The notes under the pieces are model-generated. The model was given only the letters and a program-made list of their open reading frames with translations, had not been told where the DNA came from and did not search any database. Below are positions 13,394-24,163 of a DNA stretch of 64,000 bases, one piece after another. The position numbers were made by a program, and so were the translations under genes. The stretch lies in assembly GCF_000017185.1 (NCBI RefSeq), contig NC_009635.1, forward strand, positions 808,563 through 872,562. The letters are read 5' to 3'. Position 1 is the first letter of the stretch; every line of letters starts with the position of its first letter. The stretch comes from Methanococcus aeolicus Nankai-3. Its GTDB lineage: Archaea; AGJL01; Methanococci; Methanococcales; Methanococcaceae.

Positions 13394-13517
13394 TTAATCT
13401 TCAATAACTGTCCCTTATCATTTCCAATTTAATGGATTTCTTTGGGTTTAGTAGTTTATTGGGACAGTTTAGTTTAACTACAAAATGATTTAGTGAAATT
13501 GTCCGAAGATTAACTAT
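13390..13517. repeat. MITE-like element, family 1 (copy 2)
   Basis: 128 bp from ATAGTTAATCTTC to GAAGATTAACTAT, with the shared left-arm text AATAACTGTCCCTTATC and right-arm text GTGAAATTGTCC. It sits between the DUF39-CBS gene and its ferredoxin partner and supplies the stop codon of the former. A further small hairpin, AAAATCT-tttgt-AGATTTT, lies just beyond it. Confidence 0.8.
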
Positions 13518-13590
13518 TTAAAATCTTTTGTAGATTTTACAGTCGCATAGCTGTTATGAAAGAAAATTTAGAGATTTAAGAGGTTAAAAT

Positions 13591-13986
13591 ATGAAAAAAA
13601 GAATATACTACTGGGTGGAAGAGAAATACACCAACCAACCCATCATTTCAGAAGTAATATTGGAAACAAAAGTAATGATGAATATATTAACCGCAAGAAT
13701 AGAACCAAATGAAAGTTTTTTAATGCTTGAATTAAATGGAAACAGCGAAGACATTAAAGCAGCCATTCAAAGATTATTGAATTATGGAGAAATAGAAGAT
13801 GTATCCAAATCCATAAAACAAAATGAAGATAAATGTATTGACTGTGGTGCCTGTGTTGTTCATTGTCCAGTTAAAGCCATAAGTGTAGAAGAATATAAAA
13901 TAATATTTGATTATGACGAATGTATTGGATGTAAAAACTGTGTAAAAGTATGCCCCACTAATGCGGTTGAAGTATTGGACGAATAA
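13591..13986 (+). CDS. NIL domain-4Fe-4S ferredoxin, partner of the aspartate semialdehyde sulfurtransferase
   Basis: 131 residues. An N-terminal NIL domain (about residues 1-75) is followed by two 4Fe-4S motifs, CIDCGACVVHCP (about residue 87) and CIGCKNCVKVCP (about residue 112). This is the MA1822-type ferredoxin that works with the DUF39 protein in homocysteine formation, probably delivering electrons to reduce persulfide. It is separated from that gene by a MITE-like insert, so the two may no longer be tightly cotranscribed. AGAGGTTAAAAT precedes the ATG. Confidence 0.9.
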   Translation: MKKRIYYWVEEKYTNQPIISEVILETKVMMNILTARIEPNESFLMLELNGNSEDIKAAIQRLLNYGEIEDVSKSIKQNEDKCIDCGACVVHCPVKAISVEEYKIIFDYDECIGCKNCVKVCPTNAVEVLDE

Positions 13987-14084
13987 TAAATTAATAAATT
14001 AATTTTTTTATATTTTAAACATTTATTTTTTTTAGATGTTATTTTTTTATTTATATTATTTATATTATGATGATGGCTGATATT

Positions 14085-15002
14085 ATGAAATGTAGTTTAT
14101 GCAAAACCAACCCAAAAATATATTACCAAAGACATTCAGGATTAAATTTCTGTAAAGAATGCTTTATAAAATATATTTTAAAAAGAGCAAGAAAAACAAT
14201 AGGTCGAAAAAACATAACTAAGGATATGACTATTATCGTTGGATTAAGCGGTGGAAAAGATAGTTTAGTTATGGCCCATGTTTTGAAGGAGCTCTATAAA
14301 CCAATACCAAACACAAGAATAATAGGTGTTATGGTTGATGAAGGAATTGAAGGATATCGAAAAGAAGGAATAACTCATGCAATAGAATTTTGTGAAGAAT
14401 ATAATATGGAATATAAAATAGCAACATTCAAAGAAACCGTAGGCTATAATTTAGATGAAATTGTAAAGATAGCAAAAGAAAAAAATGTAAACCTAAATCC
14501 ATGCACATTTTGCGGAGTAATTAGGCGAAAAATATTAAATAAGGTATCTTTAAATGAAAATGCCGATTATCTTGCAATTGGGCATAATTTAGATGATATA
14601 GCACAAGCCGTAATGATGAATTACATTAAGGGGGACATCAATAAATTAGCAATATTAGGAAAAGATGCAGGGAGCTCCCTATTTGTAAAAAGAATGAAAC
14701 CATTACAAGACATTCCAGAGCATGAAGTATTGCTATTTGCAGATTTAATTGGTTTGAATTATCACAAAGACCCATGTCCATATTCCTCTATATCATATCG
14801 GGCGGAAGTATCTGATATAGTTGAAAATCTTGAAAAAAAACACCCTGGAACATCATATTCAATTGTTTCAGGATTTAAAAAACTCATTGAACATATTCCA
14901 GTTGAAAAAAATATGAGTATTTGTAAATATTGTGGTGAAGCTGGGAGCTCCGAAATATGTAAATCATGTGCCCTTTTGGAAAATTTAGGAATAAGAGTTT
15001 AA
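14085..15002 (+). CDS. ncsA: tRNA U34 2-thiolation ATP pyrophosphatase, NcsA/Ncs6/CTU1 type
   Basis: About 305 residues of the TIGR00269 PP-loop family. It has an N-terminal zinc finger (CSLCKTNP and CKECF), the PP-loop SGGKDS near residue 55, the central CTFCGVIRRK cysteine motif and a C-terminal zinc finger (CKYCGEAGSS and CKSC). These enzymes adenylate U34 of tRNA and insert sulfur; the methanococcal relative carries an Fe-S cluster. I prefer the ATG at 14085; the upstream ATG at 14067 adds MMMADI with no better ribosome site. Neighbours are other sulfur-transfer genes. Confidence 0.85.
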   Translation: MKCSLCKTNPKIYYQRHSGLNFCKECFIKYILKRARKTIGRKNITKDMTIIVGLSGGKDSLVMAHVLKELYKPIPNTRIIGVMVDEGIEGYRKEGITHAIEFCEEYNMEYKIATFKETVGYNLDEIVKIAKEKNVNLNPCTFCGVIRRKILNKVSLNENADYLAIGHNLDDIAQAVMMNYIKGDINKLAILGKDAGSSLFVKRMKPLQDIPEHEVLLFADLIGLNYHKDPCPYSSISYRAEVSDIVENLEKKHPGTSYSIVSGFKKLIEHIPVEKNMSICKYCGEAGSSEICKSCALLENLGIRV

Positions 15003-15031
15003 TTTAATTCTTATTTTATTGTATTTTTATA

Positions 15032-16252
15032 TTATTCATTATTTTCTACTTCTTCTTTTATCTCTTCTTTTTTTGCATTTCTTTCCAATCTTTCCTCAAT
15101 ATATCTAATTTCTCGAATATCTGCATTGGTTATTGGATGAATAGGAACTGCAAAACATTTTATTTCTTTACTTATCGATATTTCATATGTGCCGATTTCT
15201 TTTGCCTTATTTATTATTTCCTGTTTATCAAATCCTATAAGTGGCCTAAGTATTGGGAGCTCCACACCTTCACTAATCACAGCAAGATTTTTTAAAGTTT
15301 GAGATGCAACCTGTCCCAAATTATCTCCATTCACTATGGCATGACAATTATTTTCTTTTGCATATTTTTCTGCGATTTTTAACATTGTTTTTTTACAGAA
15401 CACACAGGCATATTTTTCTCGATTTATTTTCTTTAAATTGCTAACTATATTTTTTAATTCCTCTTTATAATCTACAACAATCAATTCAGAATTACAATCA
15501 TAATCATTTAATACGCCACATAATTTTTTAGTTTTTTCGAGTCCTTCTTCGGATAATTTCATATGTAAAAATACAGCATTGCAGCCCCTTTTAATAATAT
15601 AATAGGATGCTACGGAACTATCTATCCCATCAGACAATAAAACCAACACTTTTCCCTGTGTTCCAACAGGTATTCCACCAATTCCCCTAATTTTTTTTGT
15701 AAATATCATTGCATTATCCATTAACTCAATATTTAACAATATATCTGGATTTTTTAAATCTACTTTTAAATTTATAGGGCTGTCTTCATATCGTAATGCT
15801 ATGGAGCTCCCAATATGGGCACTTAATTCCATTGAATTCATTTTAAATTTTTTCTTAACTCTCTGGGTTTTTACGGCAAATGTAATAATATCTTTTGTTT
15901 TGTTTGTTTCAGTATTAATTTCTTTATCAAATACTTCTATTGCCAATTTTTCAATTTCATTTATATCTAAATTACATTCCAAAATTGGACTGTATGATAC
16001 AATACCAGATATTTTGCCCAATAATTCTAGAGATTTATCTAAATTATCCTTATTTATGGTCAATAATAATCTTGTATGTAATATATCGACCTCCGAATAA
16101 ATATTATATTTTTTAAGTGTATTTTTAATATTTTCTTTAAGGGTTTGTTCAAATCTTTTTCTTGTCCCTCTTGCCTTTGTTCCAATCTCGCCATATCTTA
16201 CTATTACTTTAATAATATTATTATTATCAATATCTTCATTATTATTATTCAA
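15032..16252 (-). CDS. thiI: tRNA 4-thiouridine synthase ThiI
   Basis: 406 residues: an N-terminal ferredoxin-like/THUMP region (about 1-185) and a C-terminal PP-loop domain with SDGIDSSVASYY near residue 207. There is no C-terminal rhodanese domain. A CxxC pair, ACVFCKKTM, lies near residue 283 and corresponds to the cysteines required by methanococcal ThiI for 4-thiouridine at position 8 of tRNA. It is convergent with the ncsA-like gene, with 29 bp between the stop codons. Confidence 0.92.
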   Translation of the reverse strand: MNNNNEDIDNNNIIKVIVRYGEIGTKARGTRKRFEQTLKENIKNTLKKYNIYSEVDILHTRLLLTINKDNLDKSLELLGKISGIVSYSPILECNLDINEIEKLAIEVFDKEINTETNKTKDIITFAVKTQRVKKKFKMNSMELSAHIGSSIALRYEDSPINLKVDLKNPDILLNIELMDNAMIFTKKIRGIGGIPVGTQGKVLVLLSDGIDSSVASYYIIKRGCNAVFLHMKLSEEGLEKTKKLCGVLNDYDCNSELIVVDYKEELKNIVSNLKKINREKYACVFCKKTMLKIAEKYAKENNCHAIVNGDNLGQVASQTLKNLAVISEGVELPILRPLIGFDKQEIINKAKEIGTYEISISKEIKCFAVPIHPITNADIREIRYIEERLERNAKKEEIKEEVENNE

Positions 16253-16376
16253 TTTTTCACCTGATATATTTTATATATTATATAGGAGTATAGTTATATA
16301 TAATATATATAAATATAATATATTATCCATATAGCCTGTGAAAATATAAACGAAACCTTTATAAATAAGTGAAAGA

Positions 16377-17381
16377 ATGATTAATATAAAAGAATTGAAA
16401 AAACATTGTGACCCATCATATCTAACAATTAGAAATGATAAAATAATAATCAATAATAAAAGATTAGCGAGACTATCAAAGGACAAAATAGAACAAATTG
16501 AACAAGAATTCAACATTCCAATAATTTATTCTAGGAAATATGAAGAGATATCTCAAAGAATAGGCAGATATATTTCAAAACACCAAATAATTAGCCCAAA
16601 AGACCATATCATAGTTGGTTTAAGTGGTGGAAAAGATAGTTTAGCATTATTGCACTTATTAGAGCCATATAGGCGAAAATATGGGATAAAAATATATGCT
16701 ATAACAGTGGATTTGAATATTGAAAATAATAGGCCATGGAGTGAAACAAATAAAAACATGGACAAAGTAATAAACCATTGTAAAAATCTGAATATCCCCC
16801 ACAAAATAATAGGTTATGACCAAGATGTAGTTCAAATGTCTAAAATATTATCGGAGAATACAAAGGGAATAGAATATTCCCCATGTTTTTCATGCTCTGT
16901 GGTTAGGCGACATGTATTAACTAACTTTGCCAGAGAGCTCTTTGAAAAAGAAATCCAAAAAGATGAAAAAATAGACGAGAACAAAATAAAAATATGTTTT
17001 GGCCATACCTTGGAGGATAATTCAGATACAATATTGGCGAATATCTTAAAGGGGGATGTTATACGAACCCTTGAACCATTGAAACGATTCCACAATTCTG
17101 AATTTGACTATGGTAAATTCAAAGTTAAATTGCAGGATTGCATATTAATAAGACCTCTATTGAGTGTATCTGAAAAAGATATACTAAAGGCGCTTAATGA
17201 ATGTGATTTAGATTATTACCATGACAAGAATGAATGTCCATATAGTAGGGAAAATGGAGACGGCATTAGGAAAAAATGTCATGAAGTTCTTGGAGCCCTT
17301 GAAAAAGATGTAAAAAATATAAGGGAGATGGTAATTTCTTCCGCATTAAGCACTATTGAACACTATAAAAAGGAAAAATAA
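16377..17381 (+). CDS. PP-loop ATPase, TtcA/TIGR00269-like, probable tRNA thiolation
   Basis: 334 residues. A family-specific N-terminal region of about 75 residues precedes the PP-loop motif VGLSGGKDSLALLH near residue 80. The paired cysteines CFSCSVVRRH near residue 165 and the late NECPYSREN cysteine resemble the iron-sulfur cysteine pattern of TtcA and Ncs6 enzymes. Unlike the ncsA-like neighbour it lacks flanking zinc fingers. It probably modifies a tRNA base with sulfur, but the target is unknown. It runs divergently from thiI and 36 bp ahead of thi4. Confidence 0.75.
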   Translation: MINIKELKKHCDPSYLTIRNDKIIINNKRLARLSKDKIEQIEQEFNIPIIYSRKYEEISQRIGRYISKHQIISPKDHIIVGLSGGKDSLALLHLLEPYRRKYGIKIYAITVDLNIENNRPWSETNKNMDKVINHCKNLNIPHKIIGYDQDVVQMSKILSENTKGIEYSPCFSCSVVRRHVLTNFARELFEKEIQKDEKIDENKIKICFGHTLEDNSDTILANILKGDVIRTLEPLKRFHNSEFDYGKFKVKLQDCILIRPLLSVSEKDILKALNECDLDYYHDKNECPYSRENGDGIRKKCHEVLGALEKDVKNIREMVISSALSTIEHYKKEK

Positions 17382-17408
17382 AAATAAGTAATAATTAATA
17401 TAAAATAA

Positions 17409-18209
<801 letters not shown>

Positions 18210-18306
18210 ATTTATTTGCAAATATAAATTATAAATTATTTTTTTATCTCTTTAATTTTTTATATTGTTATATTATTTCATTTTTAATCTGGTATAATCT
18301 GATATT

Positions 18307-18801
18307 ATGGACAATTTACAAATTAGAAAAATAAATAAAAAAGAAGATTTAATAAGAGTTTCGGAAATAGAAAAAAATTCTTTTGAATATAGTTATCCAT
18401 TCTCGTTATTATATTCTTTATATAATTCATTCCCAAATGGATTTATGGTGGCCGAAAATAAAAAAAATAGTTATATCGTTGGATATATCATTGCTACAAT
18501 AGAGTGGGGAAATGGTCATATAGTATCTATTGCTACGGATTCCAAATATCGGAACAGAGGCGTTGGAGGAATTTTATTGGGTAGTATAGAAAATTATTTA
18601 TTTAAAAAATATAATGTAAAAAATATAATTCTTGAAGTGAGATTTGACAATACAAATGCACGAAAATTTTATTATAAACGGGGATATTTCGATAAAAGGT
18701 TAGTAAAAGATTATTATGATGATGGTTCTGATGCCATATTAATGGTAAAGAAAAATCCAAATATTGTAAATAATGACCCCATAATTGTAAATATGTGGTA
18801 A
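18307..18801 (+). CDS. GNAT family N-acetyltransferase (RimI-like)
   Basis: 164 residues of GNAT fold. The acetyl-CoA loop is visible as RNRGVGGILLGSIE near residue 80, and the late NARKFYYKRGYF strand near residue 118 is typical of RimI/Ard1 N-terminal acetyltransferases. The substrate may be ribosomal or other protein N-termini. The stop codon lies one base before the ATG of the radical SAM gene, so the two are cotranscribed. Confidence 0.85.
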   Translation: MDNLQIRKINKKEDLIRVSEIEKNSFEYSYPFSLLYSLYNSFPNGFMVAENKKNSYIVGYIIATIEWGNGHIVSIATDSKYRNRGVGGILLGSIENYLFKKYNVKNIILEVRFDNTNARKFYYKRGYFDKRLVKDYYDDGSDAILMVKKNPNIVNNDPIIVNMW

Positions 18802-18802
18802 T

Positions 18803-20170
18803 ATGAAGAATAATAATAAAAATAACAATAAAATAAAAATAACAATTTACTCTCCTAATTATTATACATATGGGGCCATGGTAATAGGCGGAGCTCTCCA
18901 AAAATCCAACACAAAATATAATATAAAATTAATCAAAAATATTGATGATAATAATTTAAAATTACTTTTAAAGTCTGATTTTGTTCTTTTAAGTTTATAT
19001 TCTACTTCTCAAATTATTGATGAAAATTTAAAAAATATTGTTAATTTTATAAAACGAAAATCAAAAAACACAAAGATATTTGTTGGAGGTCCTGTGTCGG
19101 CATATCCTGAAATTATATTGGGGGAGCTCCCTGTTGATGGCGTAATAATTGGGGAAGGAGAATTGATAACACCAAATATAATTGAAGGTAGTAAAGAAGG
19201 TCTTGCATATCGAGACATAAATAATAATGAAATTATAATAAATACTCCCAAATTAAAAAAATTGGAAACATTGCATGCCGATTTACTTATACCAAATAAT
19301 ATAGCAAATCAAAGCATAAGGGGGGCAAATGTTTATATTGAAACCCATAGGGGTTGCATAGGAAATTGCACATTTTGTCAAGTGCCTAAATTTTTTGGAA
19401 AAGAAATAAGAAGCAAACCATTAGATGAAGTGCTAAATGAAGTAAAACAGTTCAAAAAAAGAGGGGTTAAAAGAATAGCAATAAGTGGGGGGACTGGAAG
19501 CCTATATAACTTTAAAAAAGAAGTAAATAAATCTATGTTTATTGAATTATTAGAAGAAGTTTCAAATATAATTGGAGCTAAAAATTTATCTGTTCCAGAT
19601 ATGAGGGTGGATTATGTTGATGAAGATACTTTAAATGCCATTAAAAAATATACTATCGGTTGGGTTTTTTTTGGGCTAGAAAGTGGTAGCGACAATATCT
19701 TAAAAAGTATGAAAAAAGGAGTAAGCGTAAAAAAGAATTTAAATTCCATAGAGTTAGCAAAACAGTGCAGCGTTAAAGTAGGTGGTAGTTTTATTGTGGG
19801 AGCTCCCAACGAAAAAGAAATTGACCACCTACTTACAAAGGATTTTATTGTTGATGCCGAGCTTGATGATATATTTGTATCCATGGCAGAGCCTATCCCA
19901 AAAACAGAGTTATGCAACTTGGTATTGGACACAGATATTAAAAATAATCCGTCGTTTAAACCCCACAACGGACAGTACAAAAAATTAAATTTAACAGAGG
20001 GTGAAGCCCGATGTTTTGATTTAATGCTACATTCTGAAAACTGGAAATCTAATCCAAACATGATAACAAAACAACTATATTCTATATTATTAAATGAATC
20101 TAAAAAAGATGGAAAAAATATAAGAAACATTACAGAGCTAATATTTAAATATGATAAATATTTAATATAA
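18803..20170 (+). CDS. Cobalamin-binding-domain radical SAM protein (MJ_0865-like)
   Basis: 455 residues. The N-terminal 150 resemble a B12-binding Rossmann domain (FVGGPVSAYPE and VIIGEGE segments). A radical SAM core follows, with the cluster motif CIGNCTFCQ near residue 184 and the SAM-binding AISGGTGSLYN. The overall arrangement fits the B12-binding radical SAM family of methanogens typified by MJ_0865. Relatives of this class methylate unactivated carbons, for example in methyl-coenzyme M reductase, but the substrate cannot be read from the sequence. GTGGTAAT serves as ribosome binding site; the gene is coupled to the GNAT gene. Confidence 0.8.
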   Translation: MKNNNKNNNKIKITIYSPNYYTYGAMVIGGALQKSNTKYNIKLIKNIDDNNLKLLLKSDFVLLSLYSTSQIIDENLKNIVNFIKRKSKNTKIFVGGPVSAYPEIILGELPVDGVIIGEGELITPNIIEGSKEGLAYRDINNNEIIINTPKLKKLETLHADLLIPNNIANQSIRGANVYIETHRGCIGNCTFCQVPKFFGKEIRSKPLDEVLNEVKQFKKRGVKRIAISGGTGSLYNFKKEVNKSMFIELLEEVSNIIGAKNLSVPDMRVDYVDEDTLNAIKKYTIGWVFFGLESGSDNILKSMKKGVSVKKNLNSIELAKQCSVKVGGSFIVGAPNEKEIDHLLTKDFIVDAELDDIFVSMAEPIPKTELCNLVLDTDIKNNPSFKPHNGQYKKLNLTEGEARCFDLMLHSENWKSNPNMITKQLYSILLNESKKDGKNIRNITELIFKYDKYLI

Positions 20171-20321
20171 TAAGCTTTATTATTTTTTAGTATTATATTA
20201 TTTATTTTAAAATATATTTTTCTATTTTTTTATGATAATTTAACTATAATGAATAATAATAAAATAAGTAAATAATTATGTAAAAAATAATTTATAAAAA
20301 TTTACAAATTTTGGTGAGACA

Positions 20322-21338
20322 ATGAAAAAAAGAGTAGAAGCGAACCCATTTAGAAAAATACCTACAATATTATATGCGGATGAACTATTAGACAAAGCAC
20401 ATAATAGAGCTGAAAAAGTTGCAGGTGAGTTAAGAAAAACCACAAGAGGAGAAAGTTTATATAAATCGAGAATAATCGAAGAGCAAAAAATAAGAGCTAC
20501 TACGGCCGTTATATCCGACTATTTATCAACCGTTGTAAAAAAAACTCCTTCCGTGGATAATTTAGACCCATTTTATAGGGAAATTCTTGAAATATTAATC
20601 GATACAGATGATTTTAAAAAATCTTTGGGGGCCCTAAACTGGGCATCAGATTTCTCCAAAAAATTAGGTTCTATGTATGGTAGAAGGGTACATAAAGCAG
20701 GGTCTGCAAGACATACTTCAATAATTAGAAAACAATTTAACGGTAGAATATCTTCTGTTGTAAAGCAAATTTATCCAAATTTAGCATGTATTGCAGTTGC
20801 AAGAGAAAAATTAAAGAATCTACCAACTGTTAAAGATATGCCTACGGTAGTTATAGCAGGATACCCCAATGTAGGAAAATCCACATTATTAAGAAAATTA
20901 ACAAATGCAGAGCCTGAAATAAATGCATATCCATTCACAACAAAAGGATTAAATGTTGGTTATTCGGATTATGGAATACAATTTGTAGATACTCCCGGAG
21001 TATTGGATAGACCAATTTATGAGAGAAATGATATAGAGCTACATGCAGTTGTGGCTTTGAACTATCTCGCAGATTTAATTGTTTTTGTGATGGACCCAAC
21101 AGAATATTGTGGTTATACCATTGAAGAGCAAATCAATTTAACAAACGAAATTGAAAAAACCTTCAAAGTGCCAATAATAATCATAATAAATAAAATAGAT
21201 ATTGAAGGATATGAAGAAAATCTTAAAATAGCAGAACGGGAATTAAGTAGTAAATTCGATATAATACGAGCATCAACTGAAAACGATATAAATATTGATG
21301 TAATTAAAAAAGAAATTATGAATAAAATAGATTTATAA
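20322..21338 (+). CDS. Nog1-like GTPase, probable ribosome assembly factor
   Basis: 338 residues. An N-terminal helical domain (about 1-165) precedes a GTPase domain with P-loop GYPNVGKSTLL near residue 180, the YPFTTKG switch, the DTPGVLDRP Walker B motif and NKID near 288. This is the Obg/Nog1 superfamily architecture; the eukaryotic homologue matures the 60S subunit. GGTGAGACA precedes the ATG. It ends convergently with the P-type ATPase gene, about 50 bp apart. Confidence 0.92.
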   Translation: MKKRVEANPFRKIPTILYADELLDKAHNRAEKVAGELRKTTRGESLYKSRIIEEQKIRATTAVISDYLSTVVKKTPSVDNLDPFYREILEILIDTDDFKKSLGALNWASDFSKKLGSMYGRRVHKAGSARHTSIIRKQFNGRISSVVKQIYPNLACIAVAREKLKNLPTVKDMPTVVIAGYPNVGKSTLLRKLTNAEPEINAYPFTTKGLNVGYSDYGIQFVDTPGVLDRPIYERNDIELHAVVALNYLADLIVFVMDPTEYCGYTIEEQINLTNEIEKTFKVPIIIIINKIDIEGYEENLKIAERELSSKFDIIRASTENDINIDVIKKEIMNKIDL

Positions 21339-21388
21339 TTATTCATTATATTATTTAGTATATCCGGTGTATTATTTTTTATATTTTA

Positions 21389-23803
21389 TTATATATTTAT
21401 CTTTTTTATCGTTATCCTTTTAACTATGTCAGTTATGAACATCCAAACTATGGCATATGCCCAAATGAATACTGCCAACTTCCAACCTATTGGAGTCATA
21501 AATATACCATAAACAGCAATAATGGTTGCTATTATTTCTGTCCCAAATGTTCCGGCAAGTAATAATTTGTTTGGATATGGTTTTTTCCAGAAATGGTCTT
21601 TTATCCTTGTTACATACAGCGTTGAATGACCTGCAATTATAAGTTTTAAAAATATAAATGTCTGTATCTCGGGTCTGCTTAATGCCAATATAATATCTGC
21701 CACATAAAATATTAAAAATGAACTCACAACACCGGCAAAACCCAATACTGTCGATATTAGAAGTATTTTTTTCATATTCCAATTTACTGGTTCTTTCTGT
21801 TCTATGACATTATCATGGGCTATTGCCAGTATAGGTATATCATTTAAAATTGCAAGCAATACTATCATTAGGGCAGTTATGGGGTAGAAATTAAATATAA
21901 TTATTGAAAATACCATAAAGAACAAAATTCTAATGGTTTCCGTTATTCTGTAAATAACATAACTTTCCATTCTTTGAAATATCCTTCTTGCTTCACGGAT
22001 GGCATCTGTAACAACCAATATTCCAGGAGATAACAATACAATATCAGCGGCAGCTCTTGCGGCGTCTGTGCTTCCTGACACAGCCATACCACAGTTTGCC
22101 TTTTTAAGTGCGGGTGCATCATTTATGCCATCTCCTGTCATACCAACAAAATGCCCATTTTTTTGGAGAGTATCCACTATATTATATTTATGCTCTGGAA
22201 ATACCCCCGAAAATCCATCTGCGTCATCTACAAGCTTTTTAATCTCAGATTCTTTTTTTATCTTTAAAAGCTTATTCATTGATATAATATTATCCCCTAT
22301 TCCGAGCATTCTTGCTATATTTTTGGCTATGGCTATATGGTCTCCGGTTATCATTTTTATATGGATACCAAGATTTTTTATATTCCTAATAGCAAGTGAT
22401 ACATCTTCTCTTGGCGGGTCATATAATGGAATAATCCCAATAAAGTCCCATTCTTTACCTGTATTTACTGCTACACCCAATGCCCTGTATCCAGATTCTG
22501 CAAGTTTATCAACCGTGTCAAAAACTTTTTTCTTTAAATTTTCTTCCAAATTACATAATTCTGCGATTACTTGGGGAGCTCCTTTTGTAGTTCTAAATTT
22601 TAAATTGGTTTCAGTGTCGTCCATTACTTCTATTTCGGATTCTGCTCTCTTTATAATTGGATCAAATGGAATATAATTTAATAATTTATATTTTTTTAAT
22701 TTTTCCTTTAAATTCAATTTTTTTAATTCCTCAAAGATTGCCAAATCAATAGCGTCCGCATCTTCTTCTTTTGATGCTAAGGAAGCATAAAATATTACAT
22801 CTTCTTTTTTAAAATTATTAAATGGAATTAATTCACCACAGACAAGCTGATTTTTTGTTAAAGTTCCTGTTTTATCGGAGCATAACACATCAACACTCGC
22901 AAGCTCTTCAATTGCTACTAATTTTGTTACAACTACCTGTTTTTTTGCTAAATTTAGGGCCCCAATAGCCATAGTAATAGATAAAACAGCAGGCATTGCC
23001 ACAGGAATTGCTGCCACAGCTAAGACCAGTGCAAATCTTAAAGTTTCAATCAAACTTTCATGCCGATATACTGAAACAATGAATATGACTGAAATCAATG
23101 TCACTGCAAGAATTATCAAATAATTTCCAACTGCCATAATCATTTTCTGGAATGAACTTACAGTTTTTGCACCCTCAACTAATTTTACAGTTTTTCCAAA
23201 ATATGTGTTTATCCCAGTATTCTTAACAACTCCCATTACTTCTCCTTTTTTTACAATCGAACCGGAATAAACAATGTCACCAATTTTTCTTTCATTTGGA
23301 AGAGATTCGCCTGTTAATGCAGATTCATCCACTGTAATACATCCTTCCTTAATTATTACCATGTCAGCAGGCATGACATCTCCAATTTTCACTCGTATTA
23401 TGTCGCCTGGAACAAGTTCCTTTGCTGAAATGATTTTCCAGGAATTGGCCCTAAGAACTTTTGCCTTTAATACCATTTTCTGTTTCAAAACATCTATAAC
23501 ATTTTGTGCCTTATGTTCTTCCCAGAATCCAATAATTCCATTTACTAAAAGAAGTGCCATTATTATTCCAAATTCAGCCCAATCTTTAACAATTGCTGAT
23601 AAAATTGCTGCTACTTCAATCATCCATGGAATTGGCCCCCAAAAATAAGATAAAAATTTTAATATTGGGTTTATTTTTTTTCCTAAAATTTTATTATATC
23701 CATATTGTTTTAATCTATTTTTAGCTTCCTCATCGGATAAACCTATTTCCTTTGAAGTATTTAATGAATTCAACAACTCATTTATATCCTTCTTTTCCTC
23801 CAT
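21389..23803 (-). CDS. Plasma-membrane proton-efflux P-type ATPase (type IIIA)
   Basis: 804 residues with the full P-type ATPase layout: cation-transporter N-terminal domain, TGES actuator motif near residue 165, phosphorylation site CSDKTGTLTKN near 308, nucleotide-binding region, and hinge motif TGDGINDAPALK near 554. Multiple transmembrane segments flank the catalytic core. The PEGL-equivalent AAIPVAMPAVL in membrane helix 4 fits the type IIIA H+-ATPase family (homologue of MJ1226). Upstream lies a 360-bp spacer containing a family 2 repeat. Confidence 0.93.
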   Translation of the reverse strand: MEEKKDINELLNSLNTSKEIGLSDEEAKNRLKQYGYNKILGKKINPILKFLSYFWGPIPWMIEVAAILSAIVKDWAEFGIIMALLLVNGIIGFWEEHKAQNVIDVLKQKMVLKAKVLRANSWKIISAKELVPGDIIRVKIGDVMPADMVIIKEGCITVDESALTGESLPNERKIGDIVYSGSIVKKGEVMGVVKNTGINTYFGKTVKLVEGAKTVSSFQKMIMAVGNYLIILAVTLISVIFIVSVYRHESLIETLRFALVLAVAAIPVAMPAVLSITMAIGALNLAKKQVVVTKLVAIEELASVDVLCSDKTGTLTKNQLVCGELIPFNNFKKEDVIFYASLASKEEDADAIDLAIFEELKKLNLKEKLKKYKLLNYIPFDPIIKRAESEIEVMDDTETNLKFRTTKGAPQVIAELCNLEENLKKKVFDTVDKLAESGYRALGVAVNTGKEWDFIGIIPLYDPPREDVSLAIRNIKNLGIHIKMITGDHIAIAKNIARMLGIGDNIISMNKLLKIKKESEIKKLVDDADGFSGVFPEHKYNIVDTLQKNGHFVGMTGDGINDAPALKKANCGMAVSGSTDAARAAADIVLLSPGILVVTDAIREARRIFQRMESYVIYRITETIRILFFMVFSIIIFNFYPITALMIVLLAILNDIPILAIAHDNVIEQKEPVNWNMKKILLISTVLGFAGVVSSFLIFYVADIILALSRPEIQTFIFLKLIIAGHSTLYVTRIKDHFWKKPYPNKLLLAGTFGTEIIATIIAVYGIFMTPIGWKLAVFIWAYAIVWMFITDIVKRITIKKINI

Positions 23804-23897
23804 TTTCCCGCCTCACAAATTAAATAAATTTAATTGTTGTTTGTTTTTAATGTTTTATATAATATAACATTAAAAAGTTTATTATAATTTATAAATA

Positions 23898-24030
23898 ATG
23901 GTGTGTTCGAAAAGTCAAAATCCGAGGAATTTATTTTGATAAATCAGAAAACTAGCTGATTTAACCGATATTTAATATTATATATATTTGCAGTATTTTT
24001 ATGTAAAAAGTTCTTGAATATTCCATAATT
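23898..24030. repeat. Inverted-repeat element, family 2 variant
   Basis: Starts ATGGTGTGTTCGAAAAGTCAAA, matching the complement of the right end of the copy near 11811. Its right side, TGTAAAAAGTTCTTGAAT, matches TGTAAAAAGTTCTTTAAC in the copy at 42276-42394. It occupies part of the 360-bp spacer between the S10 operon and the P-type ATPase gene. The boundaries are approximate. Confidence 0.45.
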
Positions 24031-24163
24031 AAATATTAAAAAATTAAATCATGATTTATATTCTAAAAAAGTTTTTAATTCTTTTTAATATTAAAAATTA
24101 ATATAAATATATGGATTAAGTTTTATAAAAAAAATAAAAAATAAAGAATTTAATTTAGTTAGA

